64,000 nucleotides of DNA. Origin: Loxodes magnus (Eukaryota > Ciliophora > Karyorelictea > Loxodida > Loxodidae). This document shows, one piece after another, positions 11,253 to 24,200 of the stretch. The position numbers and the translations under genes were made by a program. How positions within the stretch are numbered: the stretch's first letter is position 1; every line of letters starts with the position of its first letter. Below the pieces are notes generated by a model, which was not told the origin of the DNA, did not search any database, and was given only the letters and a program-made list of their open reading frames with translations. The stretch is from positions 186,001-250,000 of the forward strand of contig CAMPDV010000105.1 in NCBI GenBank assembly GCA_946699065.1, in the 5' to 3' direction.

Positions 11253-12547
11253 ATGAATTTAATTAAACCTTCACTGAGATTTATATAGTAAGTGTTTTCT
11301 TAGGTAAGTAGAAATGTGGAAGCAGGATATGGATGAGTGTCTAAAATTAATAACTGAAAGAAGAAATTAAGAGAGATTGGGGTTAGAGGGTAAGAAAAAG
11401 AAGCTATCCTTGGGTAAATAAGGGTAGGTGTGAGGGTTATGGACGAGTTGAGAGGAGAAAGGCTCCTAGTAAAAGCTTAAAAGCAAGGCGGAATAGAAAA
11501 GCTTTGAAAATGCTGATACTTAGAACTTATAGTATTTAAAGAAGCGATTAATTTGTGATGATTACTATGCTGCTGATGGAAAAGTCTATACTGAAAGATT
11601 TAGAAATTCAGATCAGTATTTTATAGGAAATTTAAAGAATCTAAGTCAAAATATGTATAAGTAAAGCTAAGTTAAGAGGTTTATCTCAAAGGATTCAAAT
11701 TTCACACCTAATAAAAGAAGTAATTAAGACTAGTCTAGTTCGAGTAGTTCTCAAGAATTTAATTAAAAAAAGCCAACCAATAAAGTTTAAGCACTCTAAT
11801 AATAAAAATAAAGCAAATTGGAAGCAAAAGTTGGCAATATAAGCTTAATAGAAATGGAATAATAAGAAGCATAAGATTGAAAAAAGTTTATGACTTCATA
11901 ATGGGCTTTTCCTTGCAGTTAAACAAAAAAGCCAAAGAAAAAGAAAAACTTAACAGATTTGAGAAGCATACCTAACAAATAAGATTTATCAAAAGATATT
12001 TTTGTTCCGCTAGAATAAGAGAACGAAAAAATTAGGCAAGCGAATAACACCATATTCTTATAAAATTAAAGCTCACTTTCCAGTCTAAGTTCTATAAGTG
12101 AAGTTAGCACTTCAATATCTCCGTCGAGTTAAGAATGATTTTCTAGTGGTAGAACATTCTCTAATTTATTGCTTCAAAATAATGAAGAAGAAAACGAATA
12201 AGAAGCCTCAGAAGAAGGAAGCAAAAAAGAATCTGATTATATGGTTTTCTTGCTTTCTTGCTTGGCAATTCTATTTCTAAAGCCATAAATATCGATATAG
12301 GTAACATATGCTACAATAGATTTCACTAGATGAGAAATCAAAGAGAAAGCAGATATTAAAAGTGTCAGGTAAATACTCTATTGTGATATAAAATGGTTAA
12401 ACATATCAAATATCGGATAATGTTCAGTTAAGCAAAATAACCATCAAAGGTAAAATTGATCAAAGGATTTATAATTAATAGCTTCATCTTAAATAAATAC
12501 ATTCAAGAATCAATTTTGCGACTAGATGGCTTTATTTAATAGCTTGA
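11253..12547 (+). CDS. hypothetical Ser/Gln/Glu-rich protein with two tiny introns
   Basis: The model starts at ATG 11253 (MNLIKPSLRF), splices out a 16-nt GT-AG intron at 11288-11303 and continues (VEMWKQDMDECLKLI...) in one frame to 12300. A 19-nt GT-AG intron at 12301-12319 then joins it to SLDEKSKRKQILKV and a beta-rich segment (SGKYSIVIQNGQTYQIS). A possible TGA stop is at 12545-12547. The middle has low-complexity runs typical of real ciliate proteins: six Ser in a row before QEF, SSLSSLSSISEVST, and the acidic NNEEENEQEASEEGS. At least four in-frame TGA codons read as Trp. One hydrophobic stretch (MVFLLSCLAILFL, about 12241-12280) could be membrane-spanning. The function is unknown and the 3' end is uncertain. 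Confidence 0.5.
11288..11303 (+). other. candidate 16-nt intron
   Basis: GTAAGTGTTTTCTTAG: perfect GT-AG ends, a pyrimidine-rich 3' half, and removal joins an upstream ATG exon in frame. The size fits the 15-16 nt introns known in heterotrich ciliates. Confidence 0.45.
12301..12319 (+). other. candidate 19-nt intron
   Basis: A GT...AG segment whose removal switches the upstream acidic frame into the downstream SLDEKSKRK frame. Without it the reading frame deteriorates. A frameshift mutation is the alternative. Confidence 0.4.
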
Positions 12548-13223
12548 GCATATTTAAATGCTATATAGTGCTTAATAATTATAAAGCAAATAGATATAGA
12601 GTCTTAATAACTAGTCCCTATTTAAAATTTCCCTTTTAATATATTAAAAATATAGCAAGCAAAGTTAATATTCCACTCATTTAGTTTAAGTACCTTATAC
12701 TTAGGTGATCATCTTCAAACTAATACAAACTTGAAAATTAAGATACTAATATGGATTTATACTTTCATCAAAACTTAGACTTAAAGCTTCATTTCTGAAT
12801 ACTATATAGATAATATATGGAAAGTTCTGCTGAGGAACCATCAACACTTCTACTATTAATAAGTAATATCTACCAGCTAATTTTATAGCTCACCACTAAC
12901 CAGACGACTAGAGTTGATAATCTAATTCAAGCTATTAAAACTTTCAACTTTTCTGTCGATTGATCTAGAAGTTAATGATTTGAGATGTAGACTAATATCT
13001 AATATAACTATAAGCAGATAATTAATGCCTATATGTTTAATTAGATAATATTAGAAGGCCTTACTTGTAAATATATCTCTCTCTTTTTCATTTGATTTTA
13101 ATATGAAAATATTTTAAACTTAATTAGATAACTAAATTGCTATAGTTAAGTATTACTTAGCTTTATGATTGATAGATCTTTCTATTTATTTATGTGTAAC
13201 GCTAACTTTATTTAATAGAGCTT

Positions 13224-14090
13224 TCAATAAAAATGTACAATATTTTTGTCTTGCTTTGGTTCTCTTCTTTTGAAAATTTTATCTCTGTCTATGTTATTCT
13301 CAACATTTTTTAACTGTCTTGTAGATGCCTCATTTAGGATCGTAAGAAAAAGTCTTTGAATCTGAGTCTTTCTGGTTTATTTTTTTATCCTTTGTTATTA
13401 TCTTTCCTGATATTGAGGATTAGACGCTGAGCAATTATCCTTTGCATTACTTATTTCCTTTTTCCATTTGATATAGCTTCATATCAATATCATATTAGTT
13501 AATGCTATAAGGGATATTTTTCTATACTCATTATATGCTTATATTATTTAGCAAATCTATCTAGAAATAGACTATCAGTTACTAACATAGAGTTGAATTC
13601 ACAGTCCAAATTTGCATATAAAACCTGGTGCTCCCGAAAAATTTTCTTCTTCGCACTTTCTAATTTCAGATTAAAATTCCCAAAATGCTTCATTAATCAT
13701 ACGACATTTATCAGCTTCTTTGAGTTCTATATTCTTAACTTAATGATTTAATCCCTAAAATTATAGCTTCAGGGTAATTGAATATCTCTACTTTTTTATT
13801 TCATAGCATAGCACTATAGTATGTCTATGATTGCTCCTTTGTAGGCTCATATTAATTCGATCACCGCATTTCTCAGTCTTTTTCGATCTCCTAACCCTTC
13901 TATTATGCTTCTGCTACCTTAATTTACTTTAACTATTCTAATACCAGTAGCTCTTCCTTTTTGCTTCATGCTGATTATTAAAATCTGAAGCTAATTTAGT
14001 TGCTCGATGTGAAATTTTACCTAAGATAGGAATTAAAAATCTAAAAGCTGTTAATCAAGTAAGATGCATCTGAAACTTATTAAGCATCAG
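13224..14090 (-). CDS. possible protein-coding block on the minus strand, unassigned
   Basis: Pyrimidine-rich on the plus strand. One minus-strand frame stays in phase from about 14090 to a TGA at 13224-13226. It gives charged segments such as ELKEADKCRMINEAFWEF, EEENFSGAPGF and, near the C-terminus, ENNIDRDKIFKRREPKQDK, plus a basic N-terminal part (HNRRVRRSKKTEK). About four TGA codons would be Trp, close to what chance would give, so the case rests on composition and strand purine bias only. No family is recognised. It faces away from the block starting at 14187. Confidence 0.3.
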
Positions 14091-14186
14091 CTTCATTATG
14101 TGTCATCTTTTCCCTTTGGAATATTTAAGTGCACTCAGTTAATGGCATAACCTAATAAGAGGCAGATAAACGGTTATATAGGATAT

Positions 14187-14900
14187 ATGAAATGCAACGG
14201 TAAACTGAATGAACTTAGATATGAAAAGTTGTACACGTAAGGTAAAAGAGGTCAAGGTATTTTCCAGTGAAGAAAGGAAGAAATGGAAGATGTTTTGGAG
14301 GAAAAGTATTAAATGAGCGTGAGAGATGAGACATAATTAGATAAGATGGAAAGTATGGTGATTTATTCAGTCTATTTTAGGAATTGAAAATAGATTTAAG
14401 GCTCTAGGTTCAAACTAAAACCTATTCAGAATAGCAAACTGAAGTTCAGTTAGAAAAGGGCTAAAATATTAATTTTCCAACTTGAGCATATTAAAGTTTT
14501 AATAAAGCAAGAAAATAGTTTTTATCAGAAAAAATCAGAAAAGGAAATGGTTTAAATGCAAGTTAACAGAAGAGAATGAAAAGTAGAAGGATAAAACGAT
14601 TTTTAGACAGAGCAAAAATAAAATGTAATGAACTTGAGATTTTAGCAACAAATCTGTATTGCAGCTTATTAATAATTTACTAACAAGACAAGCTATAGAG
14701 TATAAATCCACAAAGCAAGTTACTTTAGAATCTAATTTTTGTTCAATAGAAAGAAACTTAAATTAAATAATGATCTCACAAAGATAGGAAGAGATAGAAA
14801 GTTAATGGATAGAAAGGGAAAAAAAGAAGTTAAAAAACTGAAAGCTACTAATTAATTTATCCCACTGAACCAGAAAAGTTTATAATCTTAATATTAAAGT
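14187..14900 (+). CDS. possible protein-coding block, unassigned
   Basis: Purine-rich plus strand. From ATG 14187 (MKCNGKLNELRYEKL) one frame gives a strongly charged Lys/Glu/Gln-rich protein, including EEMEDVLEEKYQMSVRDE and DRKLMDRKGKKEVKKLK. Few TGA codons interrupt it. It forms a divergent arrangement with the 13.2-14.09 kb minus-strand block, with about 100 bp between them that would hold both promoters. No homologue is recognised and the 3' end is not fixed. Confidence 0.3.
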
Positions 14901-15099
14901 GATATATAAAAATTATCATTTTCTTACCTTTTAAGATCTTAAAGATAATTAAGTGATTTTAATAAAAACTTAAGAAGCAGAAAAAAAAATCTGATATATA
15001 TGAGGGAAAGTTAATGCTTAATAGATATGAGATTACTAAGCTTGAAAGAAACCAGACAAAGAAGGATTAAAAAACAGTTTTTAAAGATGAAAGTTCTGG

Positions 15100-18000
15100 T
15101 GTAAACCTTTCAATTCTTTGCTGATATAACTTGTTTCAAAATAATTTTATATTATATGCATACCTTTAAAAGACTAGTTGATAATAGATTTTCTTAAAGA
15201 GTGATTCTCCTAATGCATTTATAAATAATTAGTTATTAAAAAATCTAAAGCAAGAAAAGGTTTAAATAAGGGAATTCAAAGCTAACCAAAATTTAGAACA
15301 CTTATTGTTTTATAACTTTAACGTAAATTGATATACTAAGCTATATCTTAGGATCGCAAGGTATATTAACTCTCTTAAATAGTATAAGATATTGAGCTAT
15401 ATGCAACAATTCTTGACTCAATCGATGGCCCTTAAATTACATTTTCATTCTAATTTCTTTTATCTCTATCTTAGCGAGATTATTCTAATGGAATAAGAGT
15501 CTGACTTTTGTTTAATATAGTTTAATCTAAGTTAATGATAAGTATGCTTAAGCTTGTACTTTTAATTAATAAGTTTGGAAGACTTTGAGAAATATAAACT
15601 ATATATAATTAAGTTTTGCTGCTTCATCCTTTTATTATCAAATAAAAGTAAGAAGATATTAAAACCACTATGCAGAAGCAAAAAAAATTTATCTATTCAG
15701 TTGATCATTTTTCCTTTACTTTGTAACTAGCTTGACTGAAACTTGATTACTCTCCATAGTTTTATTACGAAGAACTTATATTGAAAACTAATCCTTTTTT
15801 ATCTAAGGTTACGAAAATGATCTGTTTGATTTTTCATTTCACGCTAATTCAATGGAAGATAGATTATCCAGTAAGTCTTCCAATTTTTGTTCTCATTTGA
15901 TATCAAAAGATTTTAACCTTTTTATTTTAACTTTCGCAAGCTTTGAATTTATTTCTAGAGAGTACAAAAGTTCTTAATTACAAAGTCAGAATGTTATTTT
16001 TACTCTAAGACTTCTCCCTAAGAATCCAAATAATTTCTTTCTTAATAGTTCATCTCTTATTGTATAGCATCTGATTATCCATTTTAAATTCCCTATAAAT
16101 CTTCCTTTTAATTTACTTTTTTATCTTAAAGTCTTGCTTAATATTTATAATTTGGAGTAAGTAAAGAATTGTTTTGCTAGTAACAAGGAATGAGTTACTT
16201 CTCACTTGATGATTGATTTTTCATAGTTTTACTAAGTTTGTGCTATCTCAATATTTTCAGATCTCCTACTTAAGGCTACTCATTGTCTCTTTAGTTTATA
16301 GTAAAGTCCATTTGTAGTATTTGATTCCACTTATCTAGAATACGTTTTACTTTTAAGTGATTCAGATTCTGAACTCTATTCCTCCCTTTCTACTATTTTA
16401 TTACCCTGTTTGCAAACTCCAATTTTTCCTTGACTTTACTTGACTAAGCATTGATCTAGATTTCTATAAAGACTTCACGATCATTTTAGTGTATACCCTT
16501 TATTCCTGCATTTTATACTGTATTTAAATAGAGTTTTAGCACCTTTTTACTTAACTAACTCCTTATGTTCAAATGTTCATTCCTAATATTAAGTTAGCCC
16601 TGAAAATTTCTAAAATACCTTTTGAATTTAAGCTAAACATGGTGAAAGGTATAAGAGCTGCTTAATATCTTAATCAGATTATACATCAAAAAATGGATAG
16701 ATCTGTTTAACTTTAACTATCCTAGTACTTTAATATGGCTATTAGTATTAGATGGTTAGCTTTGTACGCCATACATATATACTGTTAGTTCTATCTTAGA
16801 AGATAAAGTTATACTAATGTATATTCAGCTTTTTTAGGGTTGATACACACTTTCTTTTAACTTTCATTTATACTTTTTTATCTTTCAATCTGCAAGCAAA
16901 TTTATATTTCTTGGTGTTATTCTATTATAATACCAGAGGGTGTGCAAATGCTGATCTAAGTTCTTACTTTTTCCGCTTTTTATTTGCTCTAATCATTCGA
17001 TAACTCCTTATTATATCATACCTAGTTTGCTTACTTACCTGGCTTTCTTTAGTTCTGTTATCTAATTTAATTTGATTCTGGCTAATTAGCCTTATGATAT
17101 TCAAATAAGATAGGTTTAATTAATTATCCGATAATTGTATAATTATAGATAGTCAAGCTAGGTATTTATATGTTAGATAGTTAAATAGAAATAAAGGTCT
17201 GAAGGATTCAATGTAAGTAAGAAATGGTGGAGGGTGCTTGATAAGGATATGGTTATTATGATCAGAGCAATCTTGCGTTTTTACTTAAATGTAAATTAGC
17301 TAATGAATAAGCTTATTTATTTAATTAGATTGAGAGGAAAAATAAATCCTAGGAATGAAGATAGAAATATAACCTTTAAGTAGTAAATGAGAATTTGATT
17401 TATTGGTAGTAAAGACATTGAAAACAAAGTATCTAAGGAGATAAAATGAAGAGTGATAGATGATAAGTGTTCAACAATGCTCTTAAAATCTAGAGTTAAA
17501 AAGATAAACAGGAGCAAAATTTCTCATTACTACTATATGAGATAGGTAAGGGTAAGAATTTGAGATTAATGGCTAGCATAAAACATCCAAACGAGATAAT
17601 TAATTTAATTAAGAGCTTGAAATTTAAGATCTTAGGGGTATTTTAGAAATCAGCTACTTAGAAACTAAACAAGCTTCTTACTCTTTTTTTGAAGTGATAT
17701 GATATAATCATAAAAAACCAATTAAATATAAAATAGCTTTAAAAGGAAGCAAGGTATAAATAGAAAAGTCTAATAACTAATATATATTTAACTAAAAATG
17801 ATAAGTGATATAATCTCTGATAATTAGAGATATTTTAAGTTATTAAAATGAAAATCAAGAGATTAATAAATCAAGCGTTACAACTCATTTTTTTAAAATA
17901 GGTTAAAAATTGGATTTGAATAAGAGTGAATATATTAAGTAATTTTCATCTGCTATTATTTAAAAGAAAATCACATCCATATAGTCGAATAAAATAGAAT

Positions 18001-19330
18001 CAAAAGATAAATGTTCAGCTGTAATAAAATTAGATTAAGGAGCTATAATTTCTTAGTGACTTACATGAAAAGTTATCAGGAGATTAAATTTTCAGATCAT
18101 ATATACATTTAAAGGGAAATGAAATTCACTTAAAAAATAAAAATTCATTCAATCAATCATTTAACGCAGATTGTATTACATAATCAGCTCATTATAGATA
18201 TGTATCCTCAAAACTAATCCAATTTCCTTGAATAGCAAAATGATTATAATATAAAAAAACTCAGCTTTGCATATTTATCTCTTGAAAGTAGCATCAATAT
18301 ACTTTATGTCTCATTTTGTTGAAATAATGAGATAATAGTTAATATTTTAGCTTTTGACTAGAAGAGCTAGTTTTTCTCATGGAAATGTTCAGCTTTATTA
18401 ATCTTATAACTTATAAAAGTATAATATCTACTGACTGATATCTATGTTTTCAAATATATATTAGAAGTGCTTCATTGGTTATTAATAAGCTAGGTAGAAC
18501 GCTTGTTTATTTGAAGGTAAGAGAATATTATAAAATGATATTAAAATTATTCTATAGCATAGTTAGTTATAAAGCTAGCAATTAATTATTACAATCTTAA
18601 GAAATCGTTATAGCTCTTAAAGATAGTAAATCTTAATTGTTAAAATGCCTTATTATTATTAGTCCCTATAAAAGGTAGTTCAATAATCCTAATATTCAAA
18701 TACTTCCACTTCACATTACTTCATTCTTCCTCGTCAAACTTTATGAACTCATCATCTCTATTCACTTAAATATTTTACTTCCTCTCCTCTTTTAATAATA
18801 TTTTCCTTTCGCTTAATTTTTACATCTATAAAAACCTAAATTTACTTCTCTTCTGCTTCTTCTAACAAGTTCAGATAAGTCAATTTAGATATGATCTAGA
18901 AATAGAAGGAAATTTGTTTTCCCTTTTTAATCGAGATAATAAACGTTTATACGAAAATTTTTCTTTCAAAATCGTAAAGATTTTGATAAAAAACTTGTTT
19001 CATTTTCTCATCATTTAGATTTTAAGTCTGCATTTGTTCATAATAAATTTCACAATATCCACATTTATAATTCTTTCTGCTTTATGACTTAAAACAATCA
19101 TAGTCTTAAAATAATCAATATCAGGAACATTTATAATTATAATAAAAACCGCAACTAGCTTTATCTGGCATTTTATACTTTTAAAGATCCTAATTCTATA
19201 TTAAGGACTTTAAAAATTTCAAAGGTAAATTAGCATTTTACTTTTACCATTTTTTATTTAATTTGTGATGGCTTTTTAATAAATTTGGTATATGAGTAAG
19301 TAGATTTCTTGTTTTCTATCTTTGTTTTTT
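15100..19330. other. AT-rich region with no firm gene
   Basis: The plus strand is pyrimidine-rich at about 15.7-17.05 kb and purine-rich at about 17.15-17.8 kb, which hints at divergent coding. A plus-strand frame at 17.3-17.5 kb (INPRNEDRNITFKQQ...) is the best piece. Nothing could be assigned to a family and no frame could be fixed. Confidence 0.3.
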
Positions 19331-19348
19331 TATCTAGTTCAATTCAAT

Positions 19349-19900
19349 TCAATTTAAATGTTCTGCAGTAGCTTCAAGCCGCCGCATAAAATAAAAGTTT
19401 TTTAATCTAGGTGGTTGTTCTTCTTGATTCTCTCTTGTCCCAATTCTCATCTTCTCTATTCTTGAAGTTCTTGATTGTTTTTATTTTTTCTTGTATATTT
19501 GTCCGTCTTTATTGCAATACAGTTTCTTCCTTTCCTTTTCTTCTTTAATTCAGTATTCTTTCTTGAATTTCTAGAATTTCTTACATCTTCTGTACAAATG
19601 ATTCTGGCTTTTACAAAAGTAACATTTCTTCTTTATCTTTCTAGCCGTCTCCATCTTGATTACCTGCTCTTCTTCTATTTCCATTTTGTCGATCTTAGGA
19701 ATTTCTTGTCTCTAACTTAATATTATTTCCTTATTCTAATCTTGTATCGTTTTTATTGAGGCGCTCATCTGTTTCAACTCTTCCTACTGATACTTCCAGA
19801 GAGTATCAAGCTCCCTTTCCCAATTTGCCTTTGAGTCCTGTTGCTCAATTTTTTTTATCTAGTAACGATATTAATTATTCCAATAATTCCCCACCAGAAA
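19349..19900 (-). pseudogene. ORF1/Gag-like protein with CCHC zinc knuckle, 5'-truncated copy
   Basis: The minus strand encodes IEQQDSKANWERELDTLWKY, then QQEELKQMSASIKTIQDQN as a coiled coil, then a perfect CCHC zinc knuckle CYFCKSQNHLYRRC (C-x2-C-x4-H-x4-C), a basic tail, and a TGA stop at 19349-19351. The last ~360 bp are nearly identical to 47.69-48.05 kb, in inverted orientation. Upstream of about 19900 the similarity is lost, so this is a 3' fragment, as is common for copies made by target-primed reverse transcription. In-frame TAG/TAA are Gln. An in-frame TGA after KKEY would be Trp. Family knowledge: CCHC knuckles of this spacing occur in Gag and LINE ORF1 proteins and bind nucleic acid. 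Confidence 0.65.
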
Positions 19901-20286
19901 AAGCCTTTATAGTTTATTTAAAATTTTCATTAACCAAGCTTTCTTTATTTCTATATCTATTCAATTAATCAACTTACTATCACGAAATAAAGCAAAAGGT
20001 TATAAACACATTTTTTCATAGCTTGCTATATAACTACATCATTATTTAAAGCAGTCTATACTTTTATACTATTCTAGTAATGTGATTATTCAAGCTTGTC
20101 TATAGTCATAAAACTTACTCCTCTAATTTTATTTTTAAAGCGAAACTAGCCAAGTTTTATACAATTTAGTCACTTTATTTATTTTCAAAGCTCTTTAATC
20201 TCAGATTTCTGTCTTTATGGTAAAATTTTTGAAAATCTAGCCCTTAAATTCTTGGTGACTAGTATTTTTTCGTTTTCTCGAAATCG

Positions 20287-21000
20287 ATGATTATTATAGT
20301 TCGCACGTTTATCCCTATTAATTTCAAAAACTTATTCAGATTATTTATTCTACCTAAATTAGAATATGGTGCTGAAATAATTCCATATAGTATACAAACT
20401 GGACTAACAAAGGTGAAACATTAAATACATGGAAGCTAACGGTAAATTATAAGATAATATATGAAAATGCTATAAGCGTCTTGGAATGAGTTGCAACACA
20501 TAGATTTTAACTGACTTGGATTTGAATAAATAACTGCAAAAAGATATTTTAAATTTGATAGAAAACGAAATGACTTATATGATCAATGGTAATGATCTAA
20601 GAATAAAGACGAAAAGCTTATCCAATTATTTCTAAATAAGTTAAAAAAAATGATGTAATTCGATAAAAAGATTGATGCAAAAACTAAAGAACACTTTCTT
20701 AATTAAACATTTAAAAGAATAGCAAAAACAACGAAAAAAAGAAATGATCACAGCAAAAATTATAATAAAGCAATTCAAAAATGTAGAAAAATTCCTAATT
20801 ATAACTTACTTTTTATCAAACAAAGAGAAAATGCAATCATCAAAATTAATATTCAGACTGAGAACCTAACTACTTTTTTTTAGAAGTGATCTTCAAGAAA
20901 GACATATTAATTAAGAAAATGATTAATGATTATGTCAAGAAAAAGAGACATTCTAACACATATTCAAATGTATATACTACCAAACAAGTATAGATAATAT
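20287..21000 (+). pseudogene. non-LTR retrotransposon reverse transcriptase, C-terminal remnant
   Basis: From about 20287 a plus-strand frame (UAR=Gln) reads ...LFILPKLEYGAEIIPYSI..., then RQYMKMLQASWNEL and LGFEQITAKRYF. This is the layout of the thumb/post-palm region of LINE reverse transcriptases (L.YG.E, a basic helix, W.el...LG). After a run of eight T near 20875-20880 the frame shifts and gives LCQEKETFQHIFKC (20930-20971), the Cys/His signature that ends many LINE ORF2 proteins (C...ET..H...C). No palm YxDD or endonuclease domain was found upstream, so the copy is 5'-truncated and frameshifted. It lies close to, but on the other strand from, the ORF1 fragment at 19.35 kb. Confidence 0.55.
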
Positions 21001-21299
21001 GAAAACCTAAAAAGATAAAATTATTAGAAGCAAAAACAAAATGTAAAATCATATAAACTAAGTAAATCTTTATGAAAATATAGAACAAGAGCTCTTAGGA
21101 TATAATTAAAACATAATAAATTAGCTATATTGCCAAAAAGACTATATGACTTAAATTGATAGAATAATAAAAACTACATGAAGCAGAATAAAATAAGCAT
21201 GAAAATAAATATTTTCTTTCTAAAACTTAATGAAAAATAGACAAGTAAATCTAAATTTAATGAGACAAGAAGAAATACTATATCATTTTCAAGAGTACT

Positions 21300-24200
21300 T
21301 AAAAGAAGAAGTGTATTGAGTAAAGAAATAAAACTTCAAAGCTATTAAGCAAACTATATTCTTTTTAATTTAATAGTTTGTACGTTTAACTTAATGCATT
21401 TCCCTCTAGAATAATATTTCCTTTAGAACTATTATTTTAACCGATTTTAAAACTTTTCATTTCATTTTCTTTATATTTGATTTATAGATTTCTTAAGAGA
21501 GTCAGATTTAATTCTTTATCTAGAAGAATCAAAAGTTAATTGAAGTAAAAAAGGGGAAGGAAATAGTAGAGTATATCAGGATGAGTAGCTAATGATAATT
21601 ATAATCATTTAGATAAGGGAACTTTAACTTCTTCTTTGATATATTTGCTTAATAATCTTTTATATATCAGTTACTATACAATTATAATACAGTTAATGGT
21701 ATAAATCTTTGCTTCCTCTTTTTTTATAATATCGAGTGAAAAAAGAAAATTAAGAAGTGAGCTACTAATACACTTTTTTTATATTCGCTTGTTTATCTTA
21801 TAGCTACTTACACATTATTAAATTAAATTAGAAAAATGTCCTTACTTTCATTAAAAAATAAGAGTGTTATTATTATGATAACTGTCAGATATACTATATC
21901 ACATGCTTTCTATTTTGTAGAGTTCAATTGAATAAAGATTTAGATTTAAAGAACTGCTTAAAATATTTAATTTCTTGCTACTAAATTTGGATATAAATTA
22001 TTAGTTAAGCCTTTGCTTTCGTTCTTTTTTAAACTCAATCCTTTTTATCTTAGCTTCTTTAAGCATTTTTCTTAGCTAGATTATTTAGACAGAACTACTA
22101 CTTCTCTTAGCGTCATCGATAACTCCTACTGGGAAAGTGCGCTAATCATTTTCCTAGATTGAGTTGGTGTCTCATTTGTTGGAGCAAACGAGTAGAATCT
22201 CCTATAGAAGTGATTCTGTACTCTACATTCTCCTCTTATTTTCTACGTTCAATATATAGCATTTTTTTTAAATCTTTTAAGGTTTTATTCTAGATAAGTT
22301 TGCTTACAAGTTAATAAACTTAAATCATTCTTAAATGAAAGAAAGTATAACTAATCTTATCTATTTTGCTTTATAAATCGACTAATACTTTCCCAAAAAT
22401 CTTAGCTTATTAGATCACATCAAAAGTTATATTAATAGCCACTATTTCTTTATAAATAAGCTGGTAAACCAAATTTATCATACTATAGGATATTTTTCCC
22501 CTTCTAAGTAAACTTACTTTAAGTCAAAGATCTAAGTATATAGTAAAGAAAAATTCAGCTAAATAAGAGAATTTTACCTTTATGGAGCATAAATAATGTA
22601 GCGTGAGCTTTTGAGTTAACTTCTAGTTACTCACCGTTTTTAGTTTTACGTACTACCTTATACACATAAATCCCATCTATATTCGCCTATTATCAATGAA
22701 CATATCCTCAATGTTTATACCTTAGTCACATCCAAAAACTCATAACTGATTTAGAATCCACATAACCCACCAGAATTTTTCTGACTCTAAACTAAACATT
22801 TTACTCTTTGAAAGATCTATATAAAGATAGTGACTACAAGCTCTTCCCAAAACGATGGAAATTAGTTTCCCTTTATAAAATATTTCTCTTTTGGAGCTTC
22901 TCTAGACTTGCCTCACACAGTTTTATATATGCTTTAGTTCTAATGGCTTTAGAAACCAGTGGAAGCGTTTAAAACTATAATAAATTTGGATAGCATAAAG
23001 ATTATGTATCGCTTAGTTATCTTAAGCAGCTTTATATCATCATCCTCAACTACTTCCTCTATTAAATGCAGTATCTAGACAATTTAGAGAACTGAAAGTT
23101 TGAATTACTTTGACTATTAAGTTTCGAGCAAAAGCATATAAGCAAAAAGGTTCGATAAATACTCACCATTTAAAGCTTATCAATGAAGTACTAACTTTGT
23201 ACTAAGCAGAATAGAGTCTGATATGAATGTCTAATAGCAGTACATAAAGGGAAGAAAATCAGCTGAAAGAGGGTAAAGTTAGATGGTAGTTGATAATATG
23301 ATAATAAGTATGAGTTTAAGTCAATTGGAATAATGAAATTTCATATAAAAATTCGAAACTAAAAGCTTTTAGCGTATATTTTAGGTAACTGGAATTGCTT
23401 TATTTGAGGGTCTTAGAAATGAAAGCATAATTATGATTACTCAGTTAATAACTCAATTATTAGGTTCAAAATTGGAAAAAATTAACATGGAAGAACTAGT
23501 TTTAAGTGCTTATATCCTAGTTCAAGCCATTTTCTGTTAATAGAGTATTTGCTTGGTAAGAAGAAGCTATTTTGCATAGAGATCTAAATAGTACAAAGGA
23601 TGTAATACCGAAAGCAACTTATTAATCAATCTAAATTTGCGTTAGGAAGAGAGGAAAGTATCCAAAAGGTGCGAATTTATTTAAGCTAGAAGACTTCTTT
23701 ATGTGAACATAGTATAAAAGACTCAAGTTGATAAAAATCTAAGAAGTGACATAAACGAAAGAAATATGATCAAAGAGCAGCGAAATTTATAGTCCACTTT
23801 TACACAAAAAAGTAGTGACTAGCTAGTTGAGAAAGAGCCACTGTAGCTTATTGTTATATCATTTTTATTATATAATAAAGGGACTAGAATATAAAAGCGA
23901 ATACGAGCATATCATTTTAAATTATATTCAACTTTAATTAAAAAACATTATTGAGCTAAAAGCTAAACTAATCCAGAGGAAATAGCTTTAACATATAAAA
24001 TTTGCTTTAAAAATGTTAGATCTAAGGATACTTAACCTGCTTTTCTAAGCTTATTAATGTACGAGCAGTTAAATCTAGGTAGCAATTGAAAAGTCAGAGC
24101 TTTAGTCTTTTGTATATACCTCTTAATTAAGTATCCTAGGTTAATAAGAATGGCTTAGCTAAATCAAGAATATACCTAAAATCCTTTTTAGATATTCTTA

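Noticed and set aside
14400..14430. tRNA T-arm-like sequence (AGGTTCAAACTAAAACCT) and other GGTTCRA matches
   Set aside because: No matching acceptor, D or anticodon arms at the right spacing. No tRNA or rRNA gene was found by eye in the window.
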